NCBI GenBank assembly: GCA_027625915.1
Contig: JANTQA010000012.1
Span: 16,392,501 to 16,456,500 of the forward strand
Origin: Anaeramoeba flamelloides
Taxonomy: Eukaryota; Metamonada; Anaeramoebidae
Length of the DNA: 64,000 nucleotides
Reading direction: 5' to 3'
Below the pieces are notes generated by a model. It worked only from the letters and a program-made list of their open reading frames with translations. It did not search any database and was not told the DNA's origin. Shown piece after piece: positions 21,139-34,430 of the stretch (its first letter is position 1; every line of letters starts with the position of its first letter). Made by a program: the position numbers and the translations under genes.

Positions 21139-24100
21139 CAACAAGATTCAGAATCAAGATCAATTAAGGTTAACTATAAAATTGGTGAGGAGGAAGAAGA
21201 AATTTTTGCCTCAAATGTTATTCTGACCTCTAGATATACAACTGTTAATTTCTTGCCGAAAAATCTTTTTGAACAGGTTTGTTTCTTTTTTTATTTTTTT
21301 TTTTCTTTCCAAAAGACGATTGGTTTCAAAGAAATAAACCGAAAATTTTTTTTCTCTTTTTTTGATTTCATTTTCAAAAAAAAAAAATCAAACACAAACT
21401 ATTCACTTCACTCGAACAAACCAACAAATGTTTATAGTTTCGGAGGCTTGCAAATTTTTATTTTCTTTTGGTTATCATTTTGGAATATTTCCCATTTTCG
21501 CCTTTAAGTGGGACTGTTTCCTTATTGCCATTAGTTTTTGTGCTTACAGTTACAGCTGTTAGAGAGGCCTTTGAAGATTGGCAAAGACACAAATCCGATC
21601 GAAATATTAACAACGCAGAATCTCTTGTCTATGATAATGGACAATTTGTTACTCGTAAGTGGAAAGACATTGTTGTTGGCGACATTGTCAAGGTACACAA
21701 TAAAGAATTTTTCCCTACAGATCTAGTAGTGTTGACAAGCTCTGAAAAAGAAGGAATTTGTTATATTGACACCTGTAATTTAGATGGGGAAACCAATTTA
21801 AAAATAAAGCAAGGCATAAAAGCAACCTATCCCCTACAAGAAGAAAAGGACTTTGATGGCCTCGATATGACAATCAATTGTGAACTACCAAACAATCGTT
21901 TATACAACTTTGATGGTAATATGGTTTGGAATGACCAGAAGGAATCACTTTCAAATAAACAAATTTTATTAAGAGGATGTATGTTGAAGAATACCCAATG
22001 GGTAATTGGGATTTGCGTTTTTACTGGTAAAGAAACAAAATTAATGATGAACCAAACGTAAAATGATTCTTTTTGATATTTTTTGATTTTAATTTTTTTT
22101 TTTTTTTTTTTCACAAATTATTTATTCCTTAAATTCAATCTTTGAAATGAAAAATCACAATTTTTGGAAAACACAACCCCTTCAAACGAGTTACTTTTTA
22201 AATTCAGGTTTCATTTTTTTCTATGAAATGATGATTTGAGTCAAAAAACCTAAAATATTCAAACATCAATTTTTTTACATGTGTAATGGCAAAAGCTGGT
22301 AGGCTCAAAGATAAAGAATTAATAAGGATGCAAGTTACAAATGAATTCTTAACATACGTTCCAGATACCTTCCTTTTATATTGACTAAGGAATATGTTTT
22401 CATGAAAACAGTGAAATTGTTGATAAAAACCCACTTGAAAGAGTTCCATAACCTCTGTTAAATTCACCCACTGAGAATTTCTATTCTCAAAAAATACGTT
22501 CAATTTTCACAATTCCAACAATTTTCACAATTTTCCCTTTCTAATATCCTGCCAAAATTTAATTTTAAAATTTCATACTTTCCATTTCAAATCTATAAAC
22601 ACAAAACAATTCTCCAGCTGTTCTAAATATTGTTTTTACAGTTTTTTTTTCAAATATCAAAATGTTTTCAAATTTGGACTTGTTACTTGAAAATCCCTTA
22701 AAGTTATTTTTTTTTTTTTTAATTTTTCATTTCAAGAATCTATTTTTATAATTTTTTTCCTTGCTTGTTGTGCTTTTTTACTTTGAAATTAATAATTTTT
22801 GTCCAATTTCTACTGAATGAAAAATTTTTTTGAGAAGTGAAAGCAAAATCACATAATAACTCAGCACCCACCAGGATGGAAACGTAGTCCTAAAGGTGAA
22901 GACAATCTTTTATAAAAAGATCAAAATAATTTTTTTTTACTAAAAATGCTTCTTTTTTTGGTTTTTTATTTTTTCTTCTACTTTATAACTCCACTTACCA
23001 AGTCCTTAGAAATACACCTAAGAAGATATCAATCATATTAGTTTTTTTTTTTTTTTTCATTCAAGTTGGTTATTTGTACAAAAGTACTAATAACAGAATA
23101 AAATCAAATAATTTTTCCATAAACCAAAACTATTTTTTATTACTTCTTTGTGGTAAGTGGGTATTAACAGAAAAAAAAAAACAAAAAACAAAAATGAAAA
23201 AAACTACATTTTTTGGCAAAAATAAAATTTTCTAATCTTTGGATATAGAATATAGTATTCATCTTAACTAAAATGAAAGGACAACTTTTTTACTGTATCT
23301 GCCGAATTCATATTGAATGCCTCCCCTTAAATTGTTCAATTATTTTATTCTCAGAGATCTTTGAATTTGGAATGAAATAGGGTTAAAATATATTTTTCAT
23401 ATAATTTTTGTTTTTTATTGTTGATAAATTGTTATTCAAAAAAAAAAGTTACTTTCATAAAACCAAACTAGGATTCGAAATTAAAATGAAATAAAATTTC
23501 GTATGTTACTTTGGGAATAAAAACAAAAAAAAAAAAAAAATTAAAAAAAAAATTAACATAACACAATCATTAAAAAATTTTTTCAAAAAAAAATTAAATA
23601 TTTTATAATTTTACCCTTTTTAATAACTTCAATTATAATAAACACTACCATTTAATTAAGGATCTTTGATCAAAAAATATTTTCAATGATATTTTACAAT
23701 TTAAGTTGGAAAATCCAATTTTCCAGGTTCTATTAAGTTTTTTTTCAATTTAATAGTAAAAAATTTGAAAACTTTTTTTCTTCTAGCTAAGAGGTTATTT
23801 TATTATATTTTAATAGTATTTTAAATCTAAAGAATGTCTTTCAAATAGGGAATCAATTATTTTGATTATTAAAGAATTATTTGTTCTTTTAAATTGTAAA
23901 AATTATTTTTACTTTATTCTTTTGAATTCTGGAAAACCTAGGCACTCTACGGACACTTACAATATTTATCATCAGTTATTTTTTTTCTGTGTTTGAGTTT
24001 TTTTAGATGATAAGTACAGCATTTTCAAAACTATTAGTTATTATCTCTTCAAAAAAATATCCTAAAGTTGAGTTTAAAGAAAATTCATTGTCACATCCAT

Positions 24101-27100
24101 TTAAAATTTTTTACCCCAAAATAGACCTTTTTTTCTAGACTAGAGACTTTTAAAAATCGTAGTACTATTAACAACAATAAACAAAACAACATCAAGATTT
24201 TTAAGAACTGGAATGTTGATTATGTTTTGAATAAACTCGGTAAACAAGGATGAAATGATAATTGACGTTGTAGTTTTTCATAACTTTTTTTTTTCAATTT
24301 TATTATTTTATACTAGTGATGTGTAAAAATTGATGTAAAAATTTCTAAAGTTTTGGATTTATTTTTAAGAATTAAGTGTTTTTAACACTTAATCTAGTAA
24401 AGAGTGGTAATTTTGAATTGACTAAATTTGTATCCTAATTCAAAGAGCGTCTATATATAATGAAATAGACACGCTCATTATAAGTATTTTAAAGTCAATT
24501 TAGTTTTCTAAAATAACATTAAGAATCCATAAAAAAAAGTTAAGAAAAAAAAGGTGAATGAAAAAATGAAGAAACAAAGAAATAAAATATAAAGAATTTA
24601 AAAATAAATAGGAAAGGAAAAAACTTAAAATTATTTGATCATGTCGAAATTGCTGTTATAGGTTCTTTATAGATTATTTAGATTTGAGTTCCTTTTTCTT
24701 ATTAACATGTTGAGGTATATTGGTCAAAAAGTTTTCTATTGTAATTACATAGATTTTTTTTGTGTTTATTTTCCTTATTAATTCATCAGTATCTTCTTTG
24801 ACAATGATGTTGCAGTCAAAGTTTTTGATGATTTTTTTGAGGAACTTTTTCCATTGTCTTATATTTTGTTCATATTTTTTACACATCCATTATGAAATGG
24901 TCTATATCATCAATTTTTTTTTTTTCATTTGCGGCATTGCCATATTTTGGATTTTGTACCTTTTTTGCAGCTAAATGTATATATTCAGATCATTTGTGAA
25001 TGATTTCAGTTTGAATAGAGTTGTAGAGGATTTCCAAAATTTAATAGTTTTTGGAAAAATTACAAATTTATTAAAAAAATATAAAATATTAATAAATCAA
25101 TTTTGTATTTGTATGCCGACTCAAAAACATGTTTAGATAATTTAAACAAAATAATTGAAAAAAAAAAAAACAAATAAAAATATTTCTAATTTATTTTTCT
25201 TCTTAACAACTATTTCATAATTCTTTTTTTTTTTTTTGATTTAAATTTAAAACTGTGAATTTTCTTATCGGATTAATACAAAACAAATAAAAATTTAATA
25301 ATAAAAAGTGATCCACCAAGTAAAAGATCAACGATCGAAGTTCAATTAAATCCAAGATTACTTACAATTTTTGCCTTTTTAGCAATTATTGGTTTGGTTG
25401 GAGGTATTGCAGCTGGCGTTTGGCAAACCAAATGGGGTACAAAAGCATGGTATTTAGGAAAGGTAATGGATGATAGTATTTTTACAAATGGAGCATTTTT
25501 AGGTTTTACTGGATTTTTTAGCTTTATTATTGTCTGTAATGTAATGATCCCAATTTCTTTATATGTTTCAATGGAAGTTGTTAAATTAATCCAATCTCTA
25601 TTTATCAACTGGGATGAGAAAATGTATCATGTAGAAACAAAAACCCCTGCTCATGCTAGAACCTCAAATTTAACTGAAGAACTTGGAATTGTAAATATTT
25701 TTCTTCTTTTTTTTTTTTTAAAATTATTTATATTATTTTTTAGTAAAGAAGTTAATATTAACCATTTTAATGAGAAAATGGAGGATTGAAAATCAGTCAT
25801 ATTATCACAAAAACAGCACACCAATAATATAAACACCATAATATAATAATAATCTAGTTACGAAGAACAAAAGTATCTCCTAATAAAAACATTATTATTT
25901 CACATATTAATTTTATTTCTAATTTGAAAGATGAAATTTATAAAAAAAATAGGACAAAGAAAAAAATTAATATTGTTGTTGAGTTGGAAGGTTTCCTTTT
26001 AATTATTTTAAGAAATCTGAACCAAAGAGATAAATCTACAACTTTGTGATGGTTTTTTCAATTCATAAAAAACAGTACAAAAAATACAAGTTATTAAAAA
26101 CACAAAAAGAATTGAAAACTCAATAATACATTTTTTACATCAATGTAAAATGATTCTCCATCACATTTAAATCAACTTTTAAAGAAAATTTCAGAATTCT
26201 ATTTACACTGAATAATATTTTTTTTTTTATTATTACTTTATCTGAAAATATATCGAAAAAATAAAAGAGACAAAGATTATAATTGTTTTACCCTTTTTCA
26301 CTTCATATCATTATTTAAAATTTGAAAACAATCAACAATAATCAAATTGAATGTTAATTAGATTTTCAAAAAAGTAATGATAATTTGCAAATGAAATGAA
26401 TTCCTAAACCAAAAATCAAGATTTAAATATTGAATAATTGTGATTGTAAATATTTTTATGATTTAGTCTGAAACTCAACTATCTAGGTGACCCAAAAAGT
26501 TCTAATTTCTGTAACGATCCTTTCAATAACAATTCAAAAAAAAAAAAAAAAAAAAAAAGAAAATAATTGGCTTTGTGTTTAAAATCATCTTCTTGTTTGC
26601 TTCACTTTACTTTTGTCAATGATCTTGGTTTTTTTACTTTTTTATATACTTTATAAAAAAAAAATACAAAATACCCCTTCTCAATTAATTTTATGATTGA
26701 ATATTCTCTGTTTGAATGTGGATTGTTGTTTAACTGAACACCTTTCTCTTTGATACAAGTTTTAAAGTTAACATTTAAGGTATCTACGAAAGAATAAAAT
26801 ATAAAATGTGTGAAGAAACATAAGTTTTTCTTTTTTTTCGCTTAAATTCTTTTTCTAATTTGTGTTTTTACATTTTTTCCTCAGAGATTTTTTTTCCCAA
26901 ACTAACTCCAATAGTTATCAGAACAAGTTATAAATGAAAATTTTTTCTAAGAATATGGTGGATTTGTAAAACACCATCTTCTTTTGAAAATTTTCCATGT
27001 TTTTTTTTTTTTTTACTTTTAAATATCCATATAACTTCCAATTTATTTTTGTTTTTTTCTTTTTTGAAAAAAAAAAAAGTTATTAAGGGAGTATTATTTT

Positions 27101-30100
27101 TTAAAAATAAAATGAAATTTTGTCAATATCTTGAAAAAACTTTTTTTTAATTTGTGTTTCGACTTATCAAATGGATGAATTAACTTGATTTAAACAATTT
27201 ATTAATTTTCATTATTTTTTTGAAATCCAAAATTCGCCCATATCCAATATAAAACTAAATAAGTAACTCGTTATTTTTATTAACAAACAAGTTAATTCTT
27301 GAAAATGGTAAAACATTTTTTTTGGTTTTATGTTGGAAAGTATTTGATTTTGAAAGAAAAATTTCTATTTTATATTATTTTTAATTATTAATATATCAAT
27401 TCAAATCTCATCCAATAAAATTAATTCGGGTATAGGTGATTTAATAAATGAAAATTTGATAGAAGCTTAAAAAAAAAAGTATATCAATGAAATTTCGAAC
27501 TATTCAGTAAAAAATTTTTATTAATTAAAGGATGAAAAAAGTTGTTTTCTTGTTATCAAAAAATGAAAAAAAATTACTTGAAAAATTTTTATATCTTTTA
27601 CAAAATTTTTTTGATAAATTGTTTTGTCGTATTCACAAGAATCCTTTAAACAATTTAAATCATTTTTCGACAGAAAAAAATTGATATTGAATTTTGTGGA
27701 TAAATTGACAAAATTCCAAAATATCTTCAGAGAAAATTTTATTTTGAAATCTCAAATTTTATTGTCGAACAAAAACACAATTTATATGTAAAAATTGAAA
27801 AATGACTTTAAAAATTTAAGAGTTAAAACTATCTTTCTAAAAAAAATACCATTATTTTTCATATAGGTTGATTAAATATATCATTTTTTTTTTGGTTAAC
27901 CAAAACAGTGATCTCACAAAAAGAAAAAAAATTCTTTTATTAATATTCCTGGTGAGTAAGACTTGATATTGTGTAATAATGATGGAAATGACAATAAAAA
28001 GGTTAAAAAGTTTTTATAATGTAAGAAATAAAATGAATTTAAATAGTTTTCAATTTCAGAAAAAATGGGAAAAAAAAAAATTGATCTCACTAAACTAATT
28101 TTATTTTCTGAGCTTTCTTAGTCAATCAGAATTTTTTGACACTTTGTATCTACAAAATGATCATGTACAGAAAATCACCAATAAAATATTGTAAAAATTT
28201 TGCTCTACTTTAGTAGAAGTACTAACCCCTTTAAAAAAAATTAAATTTTATTATTTATTACTTTTTAATTAAAAAAGATAAGGTTAGTAGATCTTATTGC
28301 TTTCCAATATTTATCTAAATGAATTCAAGTTAATTCTTTTGAATTTATCGAAATTTATTTGCTAGGCAAATTTTTTTTTTATTTTTTAATATATTTTACT
28401 TTAACAATGCACTTTTTGAAAATAAACGTTTATTTATTCTCTTTTACTTTCGCAAAAAACCCCAAATGAAAAATCAATTAGAAAAACAAGTTAATAAGAG
28501 ACAAAATTTAAATTCTATTATTTTTAAAAAGAAAATTCCCAAAAATTTGAAAATTAATAAATTTTAAAATGATTTTTAGCAAAATTTAAAGACATTATTA
28601 ACACTAATAAATCAAAATTAAAATTATTTTCATAATTCATTTTGATTCCAGACAAATATTTGATTTTATATTTTTTCATACCAATCCTTAATTTCAATCA
28701 AAAAAAATTATTAATTTTCAAATTTTTTACAAAAAAAATTGTAATGTAATAAATATATATATTTATCCATCTTGATATTAAAAAATAATAATAAAAAAAA
28801 AACAAAACAAAAATAAAACAATCCGAAACTTTAATAAAAAAAAAAAAACCAAAAAAAAGATTGATTATGTATTTTCTGATAAAACTGGAACATTAACTTG
28901 CAATGTCATGGAATTTATGAAATGTACAATTGGAGGGTATAGCTATGGAACTGGAGTAACTGAAGTAGCAATGGCCGCAGCGAAAAGAAATGGCCAAATT
29001 TTAGAAGATCCCAGAAAGAAATATAAAAAGAAAAAAAAGAAATATAATTCCGAAAAGTATTCAAAAAAAAAAAAAAAAACAACAACAAATATAATCGACG
29101 AAGGCAATGTTGGGATACCCTTACTCGATCAACCAAACACAGATGATACAAGTGATGAAGAACGAAAAAACAAATCAAGTGGAAATGAGCTAGGGGAAGA
29201 ATTTAATGGAGAAATACCAGCATTTATCGACGATCACTTTTTAAATCATTTAAATGATAAGGAACATGAAAACAGTGGGTACATCCACGAATTTCTTTTA
29301 AGCATGGCTGTATGCCATACTGTTATCCCAGAAAGAAACGAAGAAGATCAAGATAATTTAAAAAAAATTGTATACCAGGCAGCATCGCCCGACGAAGGTG
29401 CTCTAGTTGATGCGGCAAGGATGCTTGGCTATACCTTCCATACCAGGACTCCAGACTCTGTCACGATTTCCAATAACGATGAAGACTATATATACGAAAT
29501 CCTCAATGTCTTGGAATTCAATTCCACAAGGAAAAGGATGTCTGTCATTGTGAAAACGCCACAAGACGAAATCAAGATCTTTACAAAGGGTGCAGATAAT
29601 GTCATTTATGAAAGATTAAATAAGGAGCAAGAAAAGGCATTTGGCGAAACGACACTCGATCACTTGGAAATCTTTGCCAAGGAGGGGCTTCGAACCCTAT
29701 GCTTTGCCTCAAGGACAATTCCCCAGGAGGAATATGACAATTGGAAAAAGCAGTTCCACGAAGCGAACACTAGCCTTGTCGACCGAAAGCAAAAGTTGAT
29801 GGAAGTCGCTGAACTTATGGAAAGGGATCTGCTCCTTATCGGGGCTTCTGCCATTGAAGACAAACTACAGAAGGGCGTGCCCAAGGCCATTGAAGCACTT
29901 ATGAACGCCGGTATTAAGGTTTGGGTATTAACTGGCGACAAAAAGGAAACAGCTATTAACATTGGATTTGCCTGCTCCTTAATTACCAACAGCATGTACA
30001 TCCAGCAAATCGATTCGCAATCTATTGAAGCCATGAAGGAGGAAATCGAAACATGCAAGGAACAAATGGAGGAACATTACAACAAGGGTGGCGTCGTCTT

Positions 30101-31439
30101 GGTGATCACCGGAAGTGCCCTAAGATATGCGCTTATGGACGAAATCAGGGACGAATTCCTCGCAATTGGCATCAAATGCAAAGCTGTTGTCTGCTGCCGG
30201 GTAAGCCCCCTACAAAAATCCCAAGTCGTTGATCTTGTCAGAAAGGGAGTCAAAAAATCTGTCACGCTGGGTATCGGCGATGGTGCAAACGACGTATCCA
30301 TGATCCAAGCCGCACACGTTGGTATTGGTATCTCTGGGCAAGAGGGAATGCAGGCAGTCTTGGCATCAGATTATTCCATTGCACAATTCAAGTTTTTGAA
30401 ACGGCTATTATTGGTACATGGCAGATGGAACTTTAGAAGAGTCTGTATCATCATTCTCTATAGCTTTTACAAGAACATGGCATTCGCCTTTTTACAATTT
30501 ATCTTTGCCTTCCAATCCTCATTTACCGCCCAGACACTTTTCGATGCGCTTTGTATTAGCTTTTATAATGTGATCTTTACCTCTTTCCCCATTATGGTAC
30601 TTTCGGTGTTTGACCAGGACGTTACGTCCAAGGCTGAATTGGATTACCCTAAATTGTATTCCGGTGGTGACCGTGATAAGGAATTCAACTTTGTCAGATT
30701 TTGGACTTGGCTACTTGAGGGCATGTACCACGCACTCGTTTTGTTTCTGATTCCCTATTTCCTATGGAACTCTGAGCCACTCGCGGGCAATGGCCAAACC
30801 TCGGGCCTGTGGGGTATGTCGATCACCGTGTATACCGGGCTCGTTTTCGTCGTCAACTTGAAATTGGCTCTACATGTGAACAGTTGGACTTGGATACATC
30901 ACTTCACCATCTGGGGATCAATCATCGTTTGGTTTGTCTTTATTTTGATACTTGGCGAAATCCCCCTATTGGCTCCTTCAATGTACAAGGTCGCTGTAAA
31001 TGTTTTCTCAACAGGAATATTTTGGTTCACTGTCTTTATTTCCGTTGTGATATGCTTAGTTCCAGATATTCTCATTAAATACTTTAGACGTGAATTTAAG
31101 CCTTTAGACTTCCACATTATTCAAGAAAGAGAAAAACGTAATTTAGGACCAATAGAGCCAAAGAAACCCGAGCAAATTGCCCTGAAACCTAGCATTTCCA
31201 TATTTAAAGATGCATTCAAACAGAAAGTTCAAATGCTGGTCAATGGTAAGAAATATAGACACACAGGCTCCGCCTTTAACCCTGGTAACTCACAGGGTGT
31301 TGTGCTATCCAATTTAATCGTTGGTACCGTAGATGATGATTATGAATTAGTCACCTTAAATAATACAGATAACAAGATTAATAAAGACCAAAATCTTTCT
31401 TCAACAAGTGAAACATCTAGCGAAAGCGATGAACTTTAA
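21139..31439 (+). CDS. P4-type ATPase, aminophospholipid flippase (5' incomplete)
   Basis: Exons 21139-21276, 21438-22057, 25309-25690 and 28860-31439 join in phase to 1,239 residues plus TAA; at least one short 5' exon is missing. Numbering from the first visible exon: NVILTSRYTTVNFLPKNLFE (start of the P4 family core), FRRLANFYF, DGET at 162-165 (actuator domain), PISL at 334-337 in TM4 (the P4 hallmark), DKTGT with the phosphorylated Asp at 387, KGADNVIYERL in the nucleotide domain, TGDKKETAINIG, GDGAND near 853, and six C-terminal hydrophobic segments. A Lys-rich insert (KKYKKKKKKY) lies between the P domain and the N domain. P4-ATPases flip phosphatidylserine and phosphatidylethanolamine to the cytosolic leaflet, usually with a CDC50 partner. 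Introns two and three exceed 3 kb and are filled with repeats. The central part of the last exon is clearly GC-richer than the other genes. Confidence 0.93.
22204..22503 (-). pseudogene. Antisense open frame inside flippase intron 2
   Basis: A 99-residue minus-strand frame with a mixed amino-acid composition that does not look like AT-rich noise (for example NRNSQWVNLTEVMELF and FAITHVKKLMFEYFRF). I recognise no family. It is flanked by blocks near 20460-20690 and 22140-22870 that resemble each other (AATAACTCA with GTCCTTAAA/GTCCTAAA, and an inverted ATTGTGATTTTTCAT), so it may be cargo or debris of a repeat. Upstream minus frames are broken. A dead gene fragment is the likeliest reading. 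Confidence 0.3.
22895..23335. mobile_element. MITE family B, diverged copy 2
   Basis: Co-linear with 7860-8277: ATCTTTTATAAAAAGATCAA, then ACTTACCAAGT, a TTATTACTTCTTTGT block, ACATTTTTTGGCAAAAA and TCTTAACTAAAATGAAA. The outer arms have largely decayed. It lies in flippase intron 2. Confidence 0.6.
23905..23962. repeat. Decamer-bearing repeat, short copy
   Basis: ATTCTTTTGAATTCTGGAAAA followed by CCTAGGCACTCTACGGACAC, which is the inverse of about one and a half decamer units. It matches the elements at 228-312 and 36161-36310. Confidence 0.6.
24674..24995 (-). mobile_element. LINE 3' fragment (C-terminal zinc-knuckle region)
   Basis: The minus strand reads IDDIDHFIMD, a frame slip, then KYEQNIRQWKKFLKKI and a 70-residue frame ending TAG... 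at 24674. The pattern HFxxxCxxxExNRxxW matches the LINE fragments at 33920 (HFLWNCSVSENNRKIW) and 35940 ([15 protein letters not shown]), i.e. the C-terminal His/Cys region of a non-LTR ORF2. It is located in flippase intron 2. Confidence 0.55.
25691..28859 (+). other. Flippase intron 3, repeat-derived
   Basis: 3.17 kb with donor GTAAAT and acceptor AAAAAG. 27115-27310 is similar to 31960-32150 and to 33300-33440 (shared TTAATTCTTGAAAA, ATGGATGAATTAAC and TTTAAACAAT landmarks), a further dispersed repeat. TTAAGGGAGTA at 27086 matches the end of the TTAA element family but I could not find its partner end. No coding sequence seen. Confidence 0.5.
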
Positions 31440-33535
31440 ATCAAATTTTTTTTTATTTATAATTTTTAGTTCTCTTTTTTTTTTTTTTTTCGATTTATTT
31501 CGTTAATATCTACATGGATATCATTAATAATATCACTATTATTATTAATATTTATTTATTAATTTATATTTTTTTTATTTTAAAAATAAAATTTTCATTT
31601 TTACACAACAAAAATATCATTTAATTGAAAATTATTTCGTTACAAATTTTTAATCGATTTATCATTTAATTAATTAAAGATAACACAAATACAAAAAATA
31701 AAAAAAAGAAAAGAACATTACTTCAAAGTATTTTTTTTTTTTTTATTTCTATTTTGATAAATTTTTTTTTTTATTTTTGTTCTTTCTATTTGAATTTCAA
31801 ATCAAAACTTTAATTACATTATTTGAAATTGAATTTCAAATCAGATAAGTGATATTTTAAAATCATGGTTGATATAGAGATATTTGATACTACTTTTTTG
31901 AAATGATCCCAATTTATTTTTTAAAAATGTTGTAAAATCAGTCATTGACAGGCTTTTATTTTTGAAAAATATATTAAAATCTTGTCGAGATCCGAACAAG
32001 AATTTTTTTTGTACTTAGTGTTTGGGTTCATGAAATGGATAATTTAACCTCATTTAAACAATAGAGAATTTTTACCGTATCTTTTTCAAGTCACAATTAA
32101 GTTTCAAAATGTGATTAATATTATAAAATTGTGGCATTCAAAAAAAAAACGCAATAATCAATATTATATCTATATTAATAACAAAAATATTTTTTTTCTA
32201 TAAAATCACTATAATTATTAAAAAATTGTGAGAAATACCAAAATATTATGAAACAAAATTAAATGGCATAATATACTTGATGGATTTTTGGGCTAATTTA
32301 AACGATTTTTTGAAAAAGAAAAAATTTTTTTGATCAAAAATAAGATTAATAAAAAAAAATTATTCTTTTAAATAATAAAAAAAAGGATAATTGGTTCAAC
32401 CAAGGATCAGATTAATAACTTTTATATTTTATTTTGATTTGGTTTGGTATTTTCATCTATCCTTTTAGATAAATAAATGTATTAATAAAAATGAGAAATA
32501 AACAGTTTCTAGGTTTATTGTGGTGTTATATATTGTATTGAATAAAAATACTTCTAATATAACCAACTTTTCATACTTTCTTAAAATAGTGTGTTCTTGG
32601 GTTTAAACTTTTTTTTTATTCTCGAAAAGCGGAAAGGAGGTGGATAACTTTCCAAAAAATAATATCAACAGCATATTCACATTATCACCAATTATTAATT
32701 TGTTGGTACATTCATTTTCTTTTTCTTCTTATTCTTTTTCAAATCTTTGCTTTGGGCAGAAAACACAACTAGAGTTTAAAGGTTTTTTTATTGATCATTC
32801 ACAAATAAGAAAGAAAATTCCTCTATCTTTTTTTTTTTTTTATTTAACTTATGAAGGTCATAACCCCTATTTTTGAAAAAAAAGTCTTTTTTATATTAAT
32901 AATTTCATTGTATAATTGACGATTATTTGTTTGAACATAAAATTAAAATGCTATTTTATTTTAGTCAAATACATTCGTTTTTTTAATTTTTTTTCCATAT
33001 ATAATCTCATTCCTATAATAAAAGTTTTAGGGATTTTCTACCTTTTAAACACTTAGAAGAAATTTGATAACCCTTTTAAACCCTATCAAACATTTTTAAA
33101 GTAGAAAATCCTTGTAAAAGTCACAAAGCGCTAAATAATACACAAACGATATTTTTTAAGGTGATTTCAAAAAAATAAGGTTATTTATCTCGATTTTTTG
33201 AATTTTCGCGATAAATAGTTATAATCACGATTTTTTTAATACTATCGTGAATTAATTGTTAATATTATGATAATATATGCTCACATCAAAATCTCTAATT
33301 TGTTTTTTTTTTCAGAAATTTTTTGAATTCAAAATTCGTATTGTTCCTATATAAAACTCAAAAAGGAAATCTATTGTTTTGATTAATAATTAAGTTAATT
33401 CTTGAAAACATTGATAATTTTTTGATTTCATTTTATATTGAAATTGCAAAAGTTAATAATCTCTTAGAAATGATATTGTTGAAAAAAATTATTGATAATA
33501 TCCATCATCATCTTGGCTCAGGTTTACAATCCATG
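31440..33535. other. Intergenic between flippase and ARP2, repeats only
   Basis: The flippase 3' flank is T-rich. 31960-32150 and 33300-33440 belong to the dispersed family also seen in flippase intron 3. The 78-residue frame at 32640-32876 lacks any family feature. Confidence 0.45.
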
Positions 33536-34326
33536 AAACTGGAAAAAAAAAAAAATATTATATTAGTTGAAAGGCAATGATATTTTGGTTCTTTGTCGAT
33601 AGATCTTTGACTGGATATATTTTTAAAGTTGTTAAACAACATTATTTATTTTTTACAGAAATCTGGATTTAAGAGTCCAAGACTAATCGATTTGAAGCAA
33701 TTAAGTAATGATTTTTTATTGTAAAAGTTATGGGTCAATCATAAATTTTTATTTAGGCTTGGTTCTATTTATAGTTTTTATAAAGATTTTTTTTTTTATT
33801 TTTAAATTTAGTAAAAAGGAAACAAACATAAAAATCAACAACCCAAACTGTATTATTAAATATCTAACAACCTATTAATATTGGACTCTTAAATTCAGAT
33901 TTCTGTAAAAAATAAATAGGTTTTTAATAATTTAGATATCATTGAATATTTGGACCATTTTCTATGGAATTGCTCAGTATCTGAAAATAATCGCAAAATC
34001 TGGATATCTGAATTAAAAAAAATTAATATATCGAATATATTAAAAAATAATAAAAGTTTCAATGTTATTTCAAAAAAAAATTCATTAAGTTTATTAGCCT
34101 TAGTGGATAATAAACTTATCTTTGAGGCTTTAATAAAATACCTAATTATTTATTTAGGTATTCCCGCACACAAGAGGTTCTAATAACTCCTCCCGTAAAT
34201 AATAAAAAAAAAATAAATAGTTTTTTTTAACAACTTTAAAAATAATATCCAGTCGAAGATCTATCAACAAAGAACCAAAATAGTATGAACTTCTCACTAA
34301 TACAGTATACTATTTTTTTCCAGTTT
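33536..34326. mobile_element. Foldback element, family C, copy 2, split by a LINE
   Basis: Starts AAACTGGAAAAAAA and ends with its inverse. The arms share TATTTTGGTTCTTTGTCGAT and GTTGTTAAA with their inverses at 34220-34300. The right arm is cut in two by the LINE insert at 33920-34207; the pieces 33860-33919 and 34208-34326 together match the left arm. The arm core GGTTCTT..GAT.GATCTT..ACT resembles copy 1 at 19926. Confidence 0.8.
33920..34207 (+). mobile_element. 5'-truncated LINE insertion with 13-bp target duplication
   Basis: 288 bp flanked by the direct repeat AAAAAATAAATAG (33907-33919 and 34208-34220). It encodes the last part of a LINE ORF2, EYLDHFLWNCSVSENNRKIW through IPAHKRF, ending in tandem TAA-type stops and an A-rich end. 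The single open frame of 77 residues suggests a young insertion. It interrupts the foldback element, so it is the later event. Confidence 0.85.
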
Positions 34327-34430
34327 AAGGTATTATTAACCTTAAATAATCAAAAATTTGAAATAATCAATTTTTCATTTTTTTTCTTTTTAGATTTCCA
34401 AAAACTCTTTTTTATTAATTTCGGAATTCA

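Noticed and set aside
32640-32876. 78-residue open frame between flippase and ARP2
   Set aside because: No motif, T-rich composition and no splice context that would join it to anything.
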